From: Triangularia verruculosa
Lineage: Eukaryota > Ascomycota > Sordariomycetes > Sordariales > Podosporaceae
NCBI GenBank assembly: GCA_033296885.1
Contig: MU863993.1
Span: 47,483 to 111,482, forward strand
Reading direction: 5' to 3'
Length of the DNA stretch: 64,000 bases
Positions 34,626-45,224 of this stretch are shown one piece after another. A program made the translations under genes and the position numbers. The notes beneath the pieces were generated by a model. The model made no database searches. It saw nothing but the letters and a program-made list of their open reading frames with translations, and was not told where the DNA came from. Numbering within the stretch: the stretch's first letter is position 1; every line of letters begins with the position of its first letter.

Positions 34626-35897
34626 TTACCGAGGGACAGCCGGGTGGTCGTGAGCAACCTGGTACTCGAACCTGCGTATCACACCAGCCTCTGGCTCTTT
34701 AATCCCATCCTCGCTCTCCACGGGAGATGTGATTTGCGTGGTGGTAGTGGCAGCGCCCGTCCATCCCTGTTTAGGCACCAGGGCAGGGCTTGAGTTATTG
34801 CTGGTGTCCGCATCCGGATCAGGTTTCCCGTGTGAAGTGATTCCAGTTGCAGCTAGCGTGGTTCCATTAACTGCAGTGGTGGCGCCAGCAGCCGTTGAGC
34901 CACTAAACTGAGAGTCCTTGGTAAACAGTGCCGTCTCAGGTGTACTCGGTGCTCTTCCGCCTCTGGCCATGCGTCGTCGAACGCGCTCAATCATGCTTGC
35001 AGTAGGGTTTGGCTTCTCGACCTGGCGCGGTTTCGAGCGGACGAACAGCTGAGGGAAGGAAGAGAGGCAGGCAATCAACACGGCAATGTCAATCTCCATC
35101 AGAGACCAGAACACCAGTGCGATAGGGTCAAGGCTGCCTAGCTGTTTGCGTGTAGTGTGTAGTACGACGATACGTACAATGGCGATGGCCATGGTGATAA
35201 AGGTGAGGGAGAACAAGCCTACCAACGCTAGCTTCTTTCGCCAGCGGATCTGGAGGCTCCAGACGATGTTGACGGGAATGGCCAGGATGAAGATGTCGGT
35301 AAGGAGGTTGAGTACGGTCACGACCGTCATGATGATCAAAGATTCGGTAACGAACCAGCCGCTGTTGCAGTGATCATTTATATATATGAAGTCGTTGGTG
35401 TAACACTTGAACTGAGGCGTGGCCATGCTGATCACGTACACGACCAAGGTGCTGATCAAGGAGAACCACCAGTATTGCTTCTGTCGCTTCGTTTCGGATC
35501 TCCCGTAAAGCCGGCGGAAGAAAAGCAGCAGGGCGACTTTCACGCAGGTAAGACAAGTGAAGATGAGCAGCTGCATGGCGAGCATGCTGTCCATCCACCG
35601 CTTGATGTCGTCGAGTTCAGGCGGATATGGCTGCAAGCCGGCTCCCCACCAAACGATTGCGTACATGTTCCACCATTGCGTCGCCCACACGACCGAGTTT
35701 ATGAATACAATAAGCCAAGCTATGATGACCAGCCCATCATCCCAGTATAGCTTTCGGAACGTTCTCCACCTGGTGTAGAGCCTGATCGCCAGGGTGATGA
35801 GAGTCAAGCCTGTGAACGCCCAGATGGTGCCGTTGAAGGCTTGCCAGTGGATAAACGGCTCACCGGAACCGCCGTTGGGAAGAGAAGTGCTAGACAT
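34626..35897 (-). CDS. Fungal rhodopsin-domain (PTH11/SAT4-like) seven-helix membrane protein
   Basis: 423 residues. An outer N-terminus is followed by about seven membrane helices (near residues 24-40, 55-70, 105-130, 143-163, 190-215, 225-245 and 260-280) and a long hydrophilic tail rich in Ser, Thr and Ala. Motifs of the fungal rhodopsin domain family include AIRLYTRWR after helix 1, YWDDGLVIIAW in helix 2, and a late Asp-containing helix (LMEIDIAVLIACL). Members are thought to be GPCR-like sensors at the plasma membrane; ligands are mostly unknown. The stop codon overlaps a good donor (CG/GTAAGC), and a TGCTAAC branch plus TAG acceptor follow. If spliced (intron 34570-34629), the protein ends seven residues later, at 34545. 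Confidence 0.85.
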   Translation of the reverse strand: MSSTSLPNGGSGEPFIHWQAFNGTIWAFTGLTLITLAIRLYTRWRTFRKLYWDDGLVIIAWLIVFINSVVWATQWWNMYAIVWWGAGLQPYPPELDDIKRWMDSMLAMQLLIFTCLTCVKVALLLFFRRLYGRSETKRQKQYWWFSLISTLVVYVISMATPQFKCYTNDFIYINDHCNSGWFVTESLIIMTVVTVLNLLTDIFILAIPVNIVWSLQIRWRKKLALVGLFSLTFITMAIAIVRIVVLHTTRKQLGSLDPIALVFWSLMEIDIAVLIACLSSFPQLFVRSKPRQVEKPNPTASMIERVRRRMARGGRAPSTPETALFTKDSQFSGSTAAGATTAVNGTTLAATGITSHGKPDPDADTSNNSSPALVPKQGWTGAATTTTQITSPVESEDGIKEPEAGVIRRFEYQVAHDHPAVPR

Positions 35898-37098
35898 GGT
35901 GATGGTTCGAGGCCAGACAAGACGAGAAGACCGAATGCTGTCGTGGGAGGGTCTAAGTTTTAGGACGTTGTCCCTGGTTTTCCTTTCAACTCGCGAGGAC
36001 TGGTCTTTTCTACATCAGTGGACGTTTTTACAAAGAACGACATTCGCCAAATCTGTACAGAATGAAGTAGGATTCTAGATGGTGGTCTTCACGGATCAGA
36101 AGCTTCCCTCGGTGGGGTAGACATCAGACAAAGAAGGCTTCGCTAGAAGCTTGTCAAATCGACCGGTCCGGAACTGGAAAGCCACATATCTTAGCTCAAG
36201 GTGCCTGCAGCTGACTTCAAGAAGCCAGTCAAAGGTCTTTGTCTCGTTCGTCGCAAATCCATCGAAAAAGTAGGATACCTAGGTAGTCTTCCAAAGCTGG
36301 AGCAACACAACTATCCAGTTCATTTCCTCGAGAAGAGTTGGGTTGATAAGTCCTAACCTTGACTAGGTATCTGGCAATGGAGGCCTTTCATGAGAGACTA
36401 AGGTCTTTAATGGTCGGGTGTTTTCCATGCGATTCAAGATGTGAGCATGTATCTGTCTTCCAATTTGAGTTCTAGGAACCATGATCAACAAAGTCAAGAG
36501 GCGAAGAAGCTTGAGAAACATGGTGTTCATTACCTAAACAACTTCGTATTCGAGAGGGAGTCGGCATTTGCCATGACGGCAGGGGGGCAGAAGAGCTCCT
36601 GCAGGGTGGCAAATGGAAACTGTTCTTTGTCAAGCTCTACGGGATCTTGACCCATAACCACAGATATTGCCGCCCATGGTCTACCTTAGCTAGCCGAAGC
36701 TGTATTGAGCTCAAGCGGGACAGACCTCGGGACGATCGAGAGGCCGAACACCCCAAGGAGACTTTTCTTTGACCCCGCAAAGCTTGGGCCAAAAGTGTAA
36801 GGTAACATTCCAGAACACCATCTCCTTCTGAAGCACATTCATCCAGAACGTCGATCCTGATTGGCGCGCTTGTCCTGACTGGAACGCATTCTCACCACTG
36901 GCGGAGAAATCATAAGATGTCCGCAATGGTTCCAAGGAGAAATTCTATTTCTACACAAAATTATCTGCCCGTACTAGCGTAAACTGCTGGTGTTGGGCTT
37001 GTCTGCTCCTCAGGAGCAGCACCGGGCGCTCTGCATTGGGTGATGCGCGTGCAACAGTTAGTCAAGTTTCGACCTAGTGCACTAACAATTCTCTAGCC
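35898..37098. other. Intergenic region
   Basis: About 1.2 kb upstream of the rhodopsin-type gene and of the tRNA. Only short overlapping open frames; CCTAGGTA-type motifs occur at about 36287. No gene is recognised. Confidence 0.45.
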
Positions 37099-37185
37099 GC
37101 CCGGCTAGCTCAATCGGTAGAGCGTGAGACTCTTAAGGAGTACTCCGAAATCTCAAGGTTGTGGGTTCGACCCCCACGTCGGGCT
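37099..37185 (+). tRNA. tRNA-Lys (anticodon CTT) with intron
   Basis: The 7-base acceptor stem (GCCCGGC with GTCGGGC, one G-U pair), D arm (GCTC/GAGC), anticodon stem (TGAGA/TCTCA) and T arm (GTGGG TTCGACC CCCAC) all pair. The anticodon CTT is at 37132-37134. A 14-base intron follows one base after the anticodon, the standard position. Mature length without CCA is 73. Confidence 0.95.
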
Positions 37186-37371
37186 CAATTCCCGTCAATG
37201 ACGATCCTCTTTTTGCTTCTCCTTACCCCTTTTGGTATTGCCATTTCCCCGTTCTCTTTTTCGAATTTTTCCATGATGCAAATATTTAAGAGTTGCCTGT
37301 ACTCTCACAGACCTCTCAAGATGTCCCCTCTACCCCGAGTCGCCCCCTAGCCGTACAGGCCCACAAGCACC

Positions 37372-38991
37372 ATGTTTCTCCGCGCCATTACAACACTCTT
37401 CCTCGCTCATGCCCCGCTGGTCCTCTCTCAGACACTGACCAACCCTGTCGTCTGGCAAGACCACCCGGACCTCGATGTCTTCCGCATAGGCCGCACCTTC
37501 TACTATTCCTCCTCCACCTTCGCCTACTCCCCCGGCGCCCCCGTTCTCCGCTCTTTCGACCTTGCCAACTGGGAAGCCGTCACCCACTCGGTGCCCTATC
37601 TCAACTTCTCCCCTGCCAATAACTACAACCTGACATCCAACTCTCGGGCCTATGTCAAAGGCATCTGGGCTAGCACGCTTCGCTACCGACCCTCGACTGA
37701 CACTTTCTACTGGCTTGGTTGCATTGACGGCGGTAAGACGCACGTCTGGTCCAGTCCCGGCGGCAACGCTCGTGCCAACGGTGGAGAGGTTCCCACTGAA
37801 ACATGGAATTGGACACCGAGACCGGTCATTGACAAGTGCTACTATGACGCGGGCCTTTTCTTTGACGATGATGATAGCCAGGTGTATGTTGTTTATGGGA
37901 ACACGCAGATCCGAGTCGCGCAGCTGAGTGTAGCTTCCAACGGGGACCTGAGGGAGGTGAGGAACCAGTTGGTGTACACGTCAAGTGATATGACGCTGGA
38001 AGGGGCGAGGATGTATAAGCGGAATGGGGAGTATTGGATCTGGGTCACGAGACCGGCTGATGCGCAGTTTGTCTTGAGAGCGAACAATCCCTGGGGGCCG
38101 TATACGAGGCGGGTGTTGGTCGAGAGGATTCAGGGGCCTTTGACAAGTGCTGGGTATGCTCATCAGGGAGGTATTGTTGATACGGAGGATGGGAGGTGGT
38201 TTTATGCTGGATTCATGGACGCTTATCCCGGCGGGAGGATTCCTGTTGTTGCGCCATTGACTTGGGGTGGTGATGGTTGGCCTAGTCTGGTCAGGGACAG
38301 TGCCAATGGATGGGGCAAGACATACCCGATCCCGGTGGCCACTACAAGAAAGGTCAATGTGCTGGGTCCACGAGTTGATGAGTTCAGGGGGAGTAAGTTG
38401 GGGCCGGAGTGGGAATGGAATCACAATCCTGACAATGGAAAATGGAATTCGGGCGATGGATTGGTTTTGAGGACGGCGACGGTAACGGGAGACTTGTTCG
38501 CTGCGAGAAACACCCTCACTCATCGAATCGTTGGTCCAAAGTCAAGGGGTACTTTCAGGATTGATGTAGGGGCGATGAGGGATGGCGATAGAGCTGGTGC
38601 AGTGCTCTTCCGAGATAGAGCCGCCTACATCGGCCTGCATAAGACTGGCAATACCGCGTCGCTCGTCATGGTGAACAACCTGAACTTGGTCGAAGGATCA
38701 TGGACAACCAGCTCGACCGGTAGCGTCGTGGCAACTGGACCTTCTGTCACTGGAGAGATCTGGTTGCGGATTCAAGCTGATATCACGCCAGCCTTTGGCA
38801 CGAATACTGGACGACAGGCCATTTTCTCCTACAGCACCGATGGAAGGACTTTCACAACTCTAGGTCCTGCTTTCGCGATGAGCAACTCTTGGCGGTACTT
38901 TACTGGGTACCGATTTGGGGTGTTCAACTTTGCTACCAAAGCACTGGGCGGAGAGATCAAAGTGAAGAGCTTCGCGATGGAATTGGTCTGA
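37372..38991 (+). CDS. Secreted GH43 beta-xylosidase/arabinofuranosidase with C-terminal beta-sandwich
   Basis: Intronless, 539 residues. A signal peptide (MFLRAITTLFLAHAPLVLS) leads to the N-terminal propeller. NPVVWQDHPDLDVFRIG (catalytic base among Asp33/Asp35), YDAGLFFDDDDSQ (second Asp) and LEGARMYKRNG (Glu acid) are in the usual order for bifunctional xylosidase/arabinofuranosidases with a C2 domain. From about residue 335 the second domain (DEFRGSKLGPEWEWNHNP, later AIFSYSTDGRTF and YRFGVFNFATKA) is the concanavalin-like sandwich found in these enzymes, which supplies part of the active site. It should trim xylan side chains or xylo-oligomers outside the cell. An earlier frame start exists, but this ATG gives the signal peptide. 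Confidence 0.9.
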   Translation: MFLRAITTLFLAHAPLVLSQTLTNPVVWQDHPDLDVFRIGRTFYYSSSTFAYSPGAPVLRSFDLANWEAVTHSVPYLNFSPANNYNLTSNSRAYVKGIWASTLRYRPSTDTFYWLGCIDGGKTHVWSSPGGNARANGGEVPTETWNWTPRPVIDKCYYDAGLFFDDDDSQVYVVYGNTQIRVAQLSVASNGDLREVRNQLVYTSSDMTLEGARMYKRNGEYWIWVTRPADAQFVLRANNPWGPYTRRVLVERIQGPLTSAGYAHQGGIVDTEDGRWFYAGFMDAYPGGRIPVVAPLTWGGDGWPSLVRDSANGWGKTYPIPVATTRKVNVLGPRVDEFRGSKLGPEWEWNHNPDNGKWNSGDGLVLRTATVTGDLFAARNTLTHRIVGPKSRGTFRIDVGAMRDGDRAGAVLFRDRAAYIGLHKTGNTASLVMVNNLNLVEGSWTTSSTGSVVATGPSVTGEIWLRIQADITPAFGTNTGRQAIFSYSTDGRTFTTLGPAFAMSNSWRYFTGYRFGVFNFATKALGGEIKVKSFAMELV

Positions 38992-39823
38992 TTTGGAGGC
39001 GTACACAGATACCTAGGTATAGATATTGTTTCTATCTTGAAGGTCAAAGTCTCTGGTTAGCACGTGTTAGCATCGTCTAAGTTCCAAGAGGCTTGTATCT
39101 CCACCCGGTCGATCAACCCAGAACGTTCCAGAATTGTGCTAGTGGGGCCACTTTTTTTCTTTAGATAGTAATCACGACTTCATTCTGACAAAGCAAGTGA
39201 TGGGAATTGGGAAAACTCTTCAGTCTTATCAATCTTGTTAATGGTGGGTCTGTTTGGCGGTGAATGGTTTCCCCGACACTAACTAAGTGCTGCGTTGGCT
39301 GTTGATCTAAAATCATTACGGTGGAACAACATCTCTGTCAATAAGACTGGATTGATCAAGACCGGATGGCATTTCTTTTGCTGGTTGAAGGAGGTACCTA
39401 GCTGGTCTAAGCACTGACTCTATCGGAAATGCACGGCAAAACAGGAGTTTGGACATGGTGCAAAGGCCTCGAGACACAGGCATCAGATTGAGGGCTTACT
39501 CATCATAGGTAATTATTACGAGGAATATCTGGGGGTGGATCGGAGAATCTCCAAGAGAAAAGGCTCCACATGGCATCGAGGTATCGTACCTATGACGTTG
39601 CATGGTATCCGCGGGACTCGGACGCCAAAACGACAAAACTGTGACCCCAGAGGAGGTTGGATCTTGTTCCGCTCAAACAGGTATTTAAGAGTCTGCGGTG
39701 TCTCTAACTTGAACCAGTTCATCCATTTTCTCCTCATTGTTGTTTGATACCCCACAACCCTTCAATCGCCTCTTGTCTTATCCCCATCAACCCCCACCTA
39801 CCAGGTAATCAGCACAAATCAAA
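38992..39823. other. Intergenic region
   Basis: 3' flank of the GH43 gene and upstream DNA of the dehydrogenase gene. A TATTTAAGA element near 39682 could be the TATA box of the dehydrogenase. CCTAGGTA motifs recur. No gene is seen. Confidence 0.45.
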
Positions 39824-40919
39824 ATGTCTCTTCCCAAGACTCAGAAGCAGTGGCTCATTGAGGGCACCGGCAAGGGCTTTGATGGCCTCGTCTATAGAGA
39901 AGCTGAGGTCCCCACACCCGGCGACCATGAGGTCCTTGTCCATCTCCGCGGCGCCTCCCTCAACTATCGCGATCTCATCATTCCTCAGGGCAAGTACCCC
40001 TTTCCCGTCTACCTTCCAGTGGTAGCCGGCTCCGATGGCGCGGGCGACGTTGTCGCTGTAGGCTCCAAGGTCACCAAGTGGAAGAAGGGCGACAAGGTCG
40101 TCACCCTTTTCAACCAGGGCCATCAGAGCGGTGATATGGACATCAAGGCCAGCAAGACCGGCCTCGGTGGATGCATTGATGGCACTTTGAGACAATACGG
40201 CACCTTTGCCGAGACTGGTGTCGCCAAAATGCCTAGCAACTTGAACTACGTTGAGGCCGCTTCCCTGGTGTGCGCTGCGTTGACGAGCTGGAATGCCCTT
40301 TATGGGCTGAAGCCCCTCAAGAAGGGCCAATGGGTTGTTACCCAGGGTACCGGTGGTGTCAGTTTGTTTGCTCTCCAGGTAAGACTTTCCCACGTCTCAC
40401 ACCAAAGGCGAATTTATGCTGACAAAAGAATAGTTCGCCAAGGCTGCTGGCGCCCATGTCATCTCCACGACATCGAGCGCTGAGAAGGCAGAGATGCTCA
40501 AGAAGATGGGTGCCGATCACGTCCTCAACTACAGAGAAGATGTGAACTGGGGCGAGACCGCTCGCATGCTGACTCCCGGTGGTGAGGGTGTGGCGCATGT
40601 CATCGAGGTTGGTGGTGCCGATACCTTCACTCAGAGTCTGAGCGCCATCAAGATGGAGGGCGTCATCTCTGTCATTGGTTTCCTCGGCGGCGCAGCTCCC
40701 AAGGACAATATTCTTGAGACTCTGTCTCGTATCTGCACCGTCCGTGGTGTTTATGTCGGCTCCCGTCAGCAGTTGGAGGATATGGTCGCTGAGATCGAGA
40801 AGCACGACATTCACCCCGTACTTGACAAGACCGTCTTCACGCTGGAGAAGGCCAAGGAGGCTTATGAGCACATGTGGGCCCAGAAGCACATTGGCAAGAT
40901 CCCTATCACTATTGAATAA
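39824..40919 (+). CDS. Medium-chain dehydrogenase/reductase (alcohol dehydrogenase or quinone reductase-like)
   Basis: 346 residues from two exons (39824-40378, 40434-40919) over a 55-base intron. The N-terminal GroES-like domain has GASLNYRDL and VVAGSDGAGDVVAVG. The NAD(P)-binding domain has GTGGVSLFALQFAKAAGA, spanning the splice joint. The LNYRDL motif and the missing zinc-ligand Cys cluster point to the quinone oxidoreductase side of the superfamily, although such proteins are often labelled zinc-type alcohol dehydrogenases. Probably a cytosolic NADPH-dependent reductase of a small enone or aldehyde. Substrate is not predictable. Confidence 0.87.
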
Positions 40920-41863
40920 GGCGCTGCGACGATGTATCAGACTGCACAACAGCATTGTAAAAAGCATCTTAATGAAGATATGAGCTTTCATTTTGAGGAA
41001 GACTTGATCCAAATTCCTGAACCACAGTGTCTGGTGAAACCGGCCGTATTCGCTGGACGTAACCCAACACTAACGTGTGTGAGACAGTCTGGTACAGCTT
41101 ACATCCATCCATGCCGTTTTTTCTTGGAAGCTACATGCCAAGCCTGTCACTTCAGGGGTCGCTGTATCTGCCTGCCGGTAGCTTATGCGAGTATAAATAG
41201 CACATTGACAAACGATAGCATCAATTGACAGCAGACAAGAAGCAACATTAGATAAGCGGCGAAATATCATTGAAACACAACGTTATAAAGGTCTAAGTCA
41301 TACGTACCTTACTTTTCTGCTGCCACCCCGCCCGTGAGGCGTGGTCTAGAAGCAATAGGCAATGTTGTGTCACCCACCAGAACACCTGCTGGCCAAGACC
41401 TCAGTCCTACGCTGTGTCTGCAAAGAGACCCTGCCAATACTGCTGACTGCAGATGAACCGGAGAAAAGGACCCTGGTATCAGCATTGTATACAGCGTAGC
41501 GAGGAGACAGTCCTATCGGATAGACTCCTTATAGGCCCGACAGCCAACGTTCCCCAAGCACATGGTCGTACCAATTGCCACACTGAGCACTCATGCTCAT
41601 ACAATATCGAATGGAAATGGCTGGGGCGGCAAGATCCTCGCAGAAGCGAGCCTTGAATGGCAGGCAACGCGGAAGTATCATAGACTATGCGTGTGCCTAC
41701 AGCTACTATTGAATGCTGCGCAAGCTGCCCGCTTTTCGCCCACGTTCCGGCAATAACCACACAAAACATGAATAAGCATAAATAGGTCAGGTACCCGACC
41801 TAACGTCCTAACAGGGACAGCCGTCCTGGGCTGCCAGCAGACTTCACTCTGGGTATCTTCACC
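40920..41863. other. Intergenic region
   Basis: No gene is seen in about 0.9 kb. A CATAAATAGG stretch at about 41776 is a possible TATA element for the tyrosinase gene. Confidence 0.45.
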
Positions 41864-43251
41864 ATGAAGCTTCTGGCAGGATATTTTCTTCTTCAGGCCG
41901 CCGGCCTTGCTGCCGCCGTTCGACCCAAGCTCGAAGACTTCAAGCAAAAGGCGATTGACTCCGGACTCGCGCTCAAAGCTCTCAATGGAATCGCCCTCGC
42001 CAAGGCCTTCACCAAGTTTGGCGGAACATGCAAACCCTCCAACGTGAAATACCGTCGGGAATGGCGCAGCATCTCCAAAGCCGACCGCAGGAAGTTCATC
42101 GCGGCAGTTAAGTGCATCATGACCAAGCCAAGCTCCCTCCCTCCCGGTGAGGTCCCTGGCGCCAAGTCTCTGTACGATGACATCGTCTGGGCCCACGCGC
42201 GTCGGAGTGGTTTGGTCCACAACAGTGTTTGTTTACCCCTTTCCTACCCCCCTCTCTTGCCCCTTTATTTGGCTCCACCAAAGTCAACAAAACTAACGAG
42301 ATCCCTTGCAGGCAACCTTTCTCCTTTTCCACCGGTACTATCTGTACACTTATGAGGAAGAGCTCGCCAAGTGCGGTTGGACCTCTGGTCTTCCCTATTG
42401 GGAATGGGGCCTTGACATCGCCGGCCCGCACCTCTCCCCCGTCTTCGACGGCTCAGACACGTCGCTCGGTGGTGATGGGGAGTTCATTCCCAACCGCCAG
42501 CCCTTCAAGATTCCGTTCATTGACCCTCTGACTCCCGAAATTATTGTCCAGCCTGGCACTGGTGGTGGGTGCGTTACCACCGGGCCTTTTGTCGATCACA
42601 GGGTGAGGTTGGGGCCGTTTAACATGACGGAGACGTTCCCTGTCGAGCCGGAGGATGGAAGGGAGGATAACCCGCGCTGTTTGCTTAGGGATCTGAATAA
42701 GGGCGGGATTGAGAGGTGGGCTAGTTTCAGGAATTCGACGGAGCTGATTCTGGGGTATGATGATATTTTCGGGTTTCATGTCAACGCGGTATGTGCTCAC
42801 CAGCTCTAGTTATACAAAGGTGTGGTTACTGACATTCTCGCAGGAGGGGGATCCGCGCTGGGTACCTCAGAAGCCGATGGGCATTCACGGCGGTGGTCAC
42901 AGCGCGATTGGCGGGATTGGCGGCCATGCTGGTGACCCGGTGATCTCGCCGTATGATCCCGCCTTTTGGTTGACGCATGGACAGTTGGATCGTATTTATT
43001 GGATTTGGCAGATGCTGGATTTGCCCAATCGAAGTGTAGGTTTTATGACTTCGCCCGTTCATATTGTCGTATCGGCGCTGACTGAATCGCAAAAGGACGT
43101 TTTCGGCACTGGCACATGGCTCAACATCCCGCCCAGCCCCAATGTCACTGTCGAGGACAGCATTGATGTCTTGCCTCACCAGCCGTCAAGGAAGCTTAAG
43201 GAACTGATGAACTCGGTTACGGGAAGCCCGTTCTGTTTCGTTTATGTGTAA
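41864..43251 (+). CDS. Secreted tyrosinase (type 3 copper protein), short form
   Basis: 415 residues from three exons (41864-42226, 42312-42788, 42844-43251) with introns of 85 and 55 bases. The signal peptide is MKLLAGYFLLQAAGLAAAV. CuA ligands are His111, His119 and His128 (VWAH, LVH, FHRYYLYTYE). CuB ligands are His295, His299 and His325 (GIHGGGH and DPAFWLTHGQLDRIYW). Tyrosinases oxidise phenols to quinones for melanin or for phenol detoxification. The large C-terminal shielding domain of intracellular fungal tyrosinases is missing, as usual for secreted short forms. The first intron splits the CuA block, so correct splicing is needed for activity. Confidence 0.9.
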
Positions 43252-43544
43252 AAGATTACCTAGGTATCGATAGGCATGCGAGGAGAGATTGCTCAAACGG
43301 ATGTTTGAACATCATTGCTGGATCCAGCCTTTCGACATTCTTGCTAAATGGATCCATGTTAGCCTATCGCCAGGATCCGCCGTTTGTTGGAAAATGATAA
43401 TTTCCTTTTCTGTCCGTGCGTTATCGCCATCCGTCTTCCCGTTTGCAACACCACCGCAGCGTTCTTACTAACACCACGCTTCAAGTCCCCCCTCCCCCAA
43501 GAAAAGAGCGACCGATCTTCGCCGATCCTCTCACCTTCTGCATC

Positions 43545-44084
43545 ATGGCTCCAGCACGAAGGAAGCGCAAAGCCCCATCTGAGGACAGTGAGGAAAGCAC
43601 TACCATGGCCAACGTCAAACGCAAAGCCCCTGCCAAACCAACCGAGGCCAACGTAGCTCAGCAAGTCGATCGTCAAGCCCCTTCAACGCAACGCGAACTT
43701 GAAGTTGTGTTTCAGCGACAAAGTAATCATGGTCAAGAGCTGCCAGAACCAAACTATGGCCCCGGTAACCCGGATGCTGTTGACTTTAGAATCTGGTGTC
43801 CTTGGCGTGACCCTGACCTGACGAATCTGACAGATGCGCTGGGAATGGCTGGCATGTTCAGACTTCACATCACAAAGCTCGTGGAAGAAGAGTTTATCAT
43901 CGATTACCGGAGAGATCTTGGGCATACTTGGGATGTGGAGGGGGACTTGAACGAGATGGTGGCGGAATGGCGGGTACGGGACGAGGATTGGCCCGTCCCC
44001 GTCCCCCTGGCGTCGCCATGGTTTCCAAAGTCTCGCAAACTGTTGGAGAAAATCAAGAATGAGATGCAAGCGCAACTCGAGTAG
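43545..44084 (+). CDS. Unknown protein, member 1 of a local WF-x-KSR family
   Basis: Intronless, 179 residues, no signal peptide. The first 40 residues are Lys/Arg-rich (APARRKRKAPSED, KRKAPAKPTE), like a nuclear localisation region. The rest is acidic with many aromatic residues. The C-terminus (SPWFPKSRKLLEKIKNEM) closely matches the end of the protein at 47109-48223 (KHWFPKSRELLQKIEEAN) and more weakly that at 51476-52261 (DDWFAQTRNTLERLMGF). I recognise no named domain. The ATG at 43545 was chosen because the frame upstream to 43416 has no other start and the basic region begins here. A nuclear protein is a guess from charge only. Confidence 0.7.
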   Translation: MAPARRKRKAPSEDSEESTTMANVKRKAPAKPTEANVAQQVDRQAPSTQRELEVVFQRQSNHGQELPEPNYGPGNPDAVDFRIWCPWRDPDLTNLTDALGMAGMFRLHITKLVEEEFIIDYRRDLGHTWDVEGDLNEMVAEWRVRDEDWPVPVPLASPWFPKSRKLLEKIKNEMQAQLE

Positions 44085-44574
44085 GGAGGAGGGACGGGAT
44101 GCAGTGATTTGCTTGCTATGTTGAACTCATGTTTCGATAGGTACATGTATTTTCCACAGGAACATGTAATTCGTGGGTAAATCGAAGTTGAGGAACAGCT
44201 GGTTGTCGCGCTCATCTCCACAGTCATAGAGTGTTCCTTGGCGAGGTATACGTTGTGGTACCGTTATAGGTACCTGGCAGGTCACTAAGGTAGGTAATAC
44301 CTTTGTCTCTTAGTCCAAGCCATTCAGGCCCAAACAGCCTTGAAGTCAGCAACATGCACACTCCCCCTAGTGCTCGGTGCTGCCTTTTTTTTCATGTGTT
44401 CGACGCTTGTCGTTGCCCAGGAAGGCAGCACCCTGCTGTCTGTTTTCATTTTAAATGGCGCGGTCTTCATGCTAATCGGCAGCTCGATCACAACCGTGTT
44501 GGTGCATAGATCTAGACCACCGGACTAGATCATGATGCAAACTCTCCTTGGCACGGGCCTGGGGTTGTCTCTAG
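44085..44574. other. Intergenic region
   Basis: A hydrophobic open frame near 44340-44528 has no ATG at its start and was not accepted as a gene. AGGTACC and AGGTAGGTAA motifs occur near 44270-44300. Confidence 0.4.
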
Positions 44575-44850
44575 ACCCACGACCGTGCAGCAACGTGTTC
44601 TGAAGCCAGAGAACGACAGTGTTGGGACAGCGGTGATAATGTTCTCTCAGGGACTGGCGGAGCTATTGCGCTCCGGGTTGCGCACAACTTGTTATGGATG
44701 CAGCTTTGGGAGGCTGTGCAGGTGGAAAGACCGGCTTGGAATCCAAAGATTGTTCTGGAACGAGGAGAGACGAGTGTTAGCTCTTTGTTTGAAGATGATG
44801 ATCTGGCGAAGATTGTGAGGGGATATAATGTCAAGGCTGCGTCATGGTGA
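44575..44850 (+). pseudogene. Possible gene fragment, open frame without start
   Basis: A 91-codon open frame that begins after a stop and contains no upstream ATG. Its composition looks coding: SGDNVLSGTGGAIALRVAHN, then LWEAVQVERPAWNPKIVLE and LFEDDDLAKIVRGYNVKAASW. The order SGTGG, a helix, an EA-V-ERP block and a final GYNVK loosely recalls the C-terminus of gamma-glutamyltranspeptidases. This is a weak memory-based match, and the piece may be a decayed remnant or chance. Confidence 0.25.
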
Positions 44851-45111
44851 TTGATGTGTCTTGGCCGAGAGTCTCCGCGGCCCTCAACGGGGCTCAGCCC
44901 GTTCCATGGCCGCGGTAGTGACGTGCGGCGCTGTACGCATTCGGTTCTCGATCGACGGCAGACTAAAAAAAGACAGTGAGCAGCATCAGCGGAACAGCAT
45001 ACCTCATTTAATAATGTAGATATTAAGTCATGATGTAGTAGGTATTATTCCATCACAAGAGTCATGGTGACCGAATACATACCTACTTATGCGGACCGCG
45101 CTCATTTCGCA
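44851..45111. other. Intergenic region upstream of a small secreted protein gene
   Basis: It contains a GC-rich palindromic patch (about 44878-44925, with GGGGCTCAGCCCG). A related GGGCTCAGCCCGT piece is found near 46488, which may mark remnants of one repeat. Confidence 0.35.
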
Positions 45112-45119
45112 TATATATA
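45112..45119 (+). promoter_or_regulatory. Putative TATA box of the Cys-rich secreted protein gene
   Basis: A TATATATA core within the palindrome GCATATATATATGC lies about 105-115 bases upstream of the ATG at 45225. Confidence 0.5.
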
Positions 45120-45224
45120 TGCGGCCTTCCGACGCTTTCCTGTGAACCTTACAGCACTCGAACTATTATCCTCCCGCATCACTTATCCAGAGTTAACTCG
45201 CCTACACTAGAACGACAATTCAAG

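Noticed and set aside
44340..44528. Hydrophobic 62-codon frame that looks like a small membrane protein
   Set aside because: It starts at TTG; the first ATG lies inside the hydrophobic part, and no upstream exon could be found.
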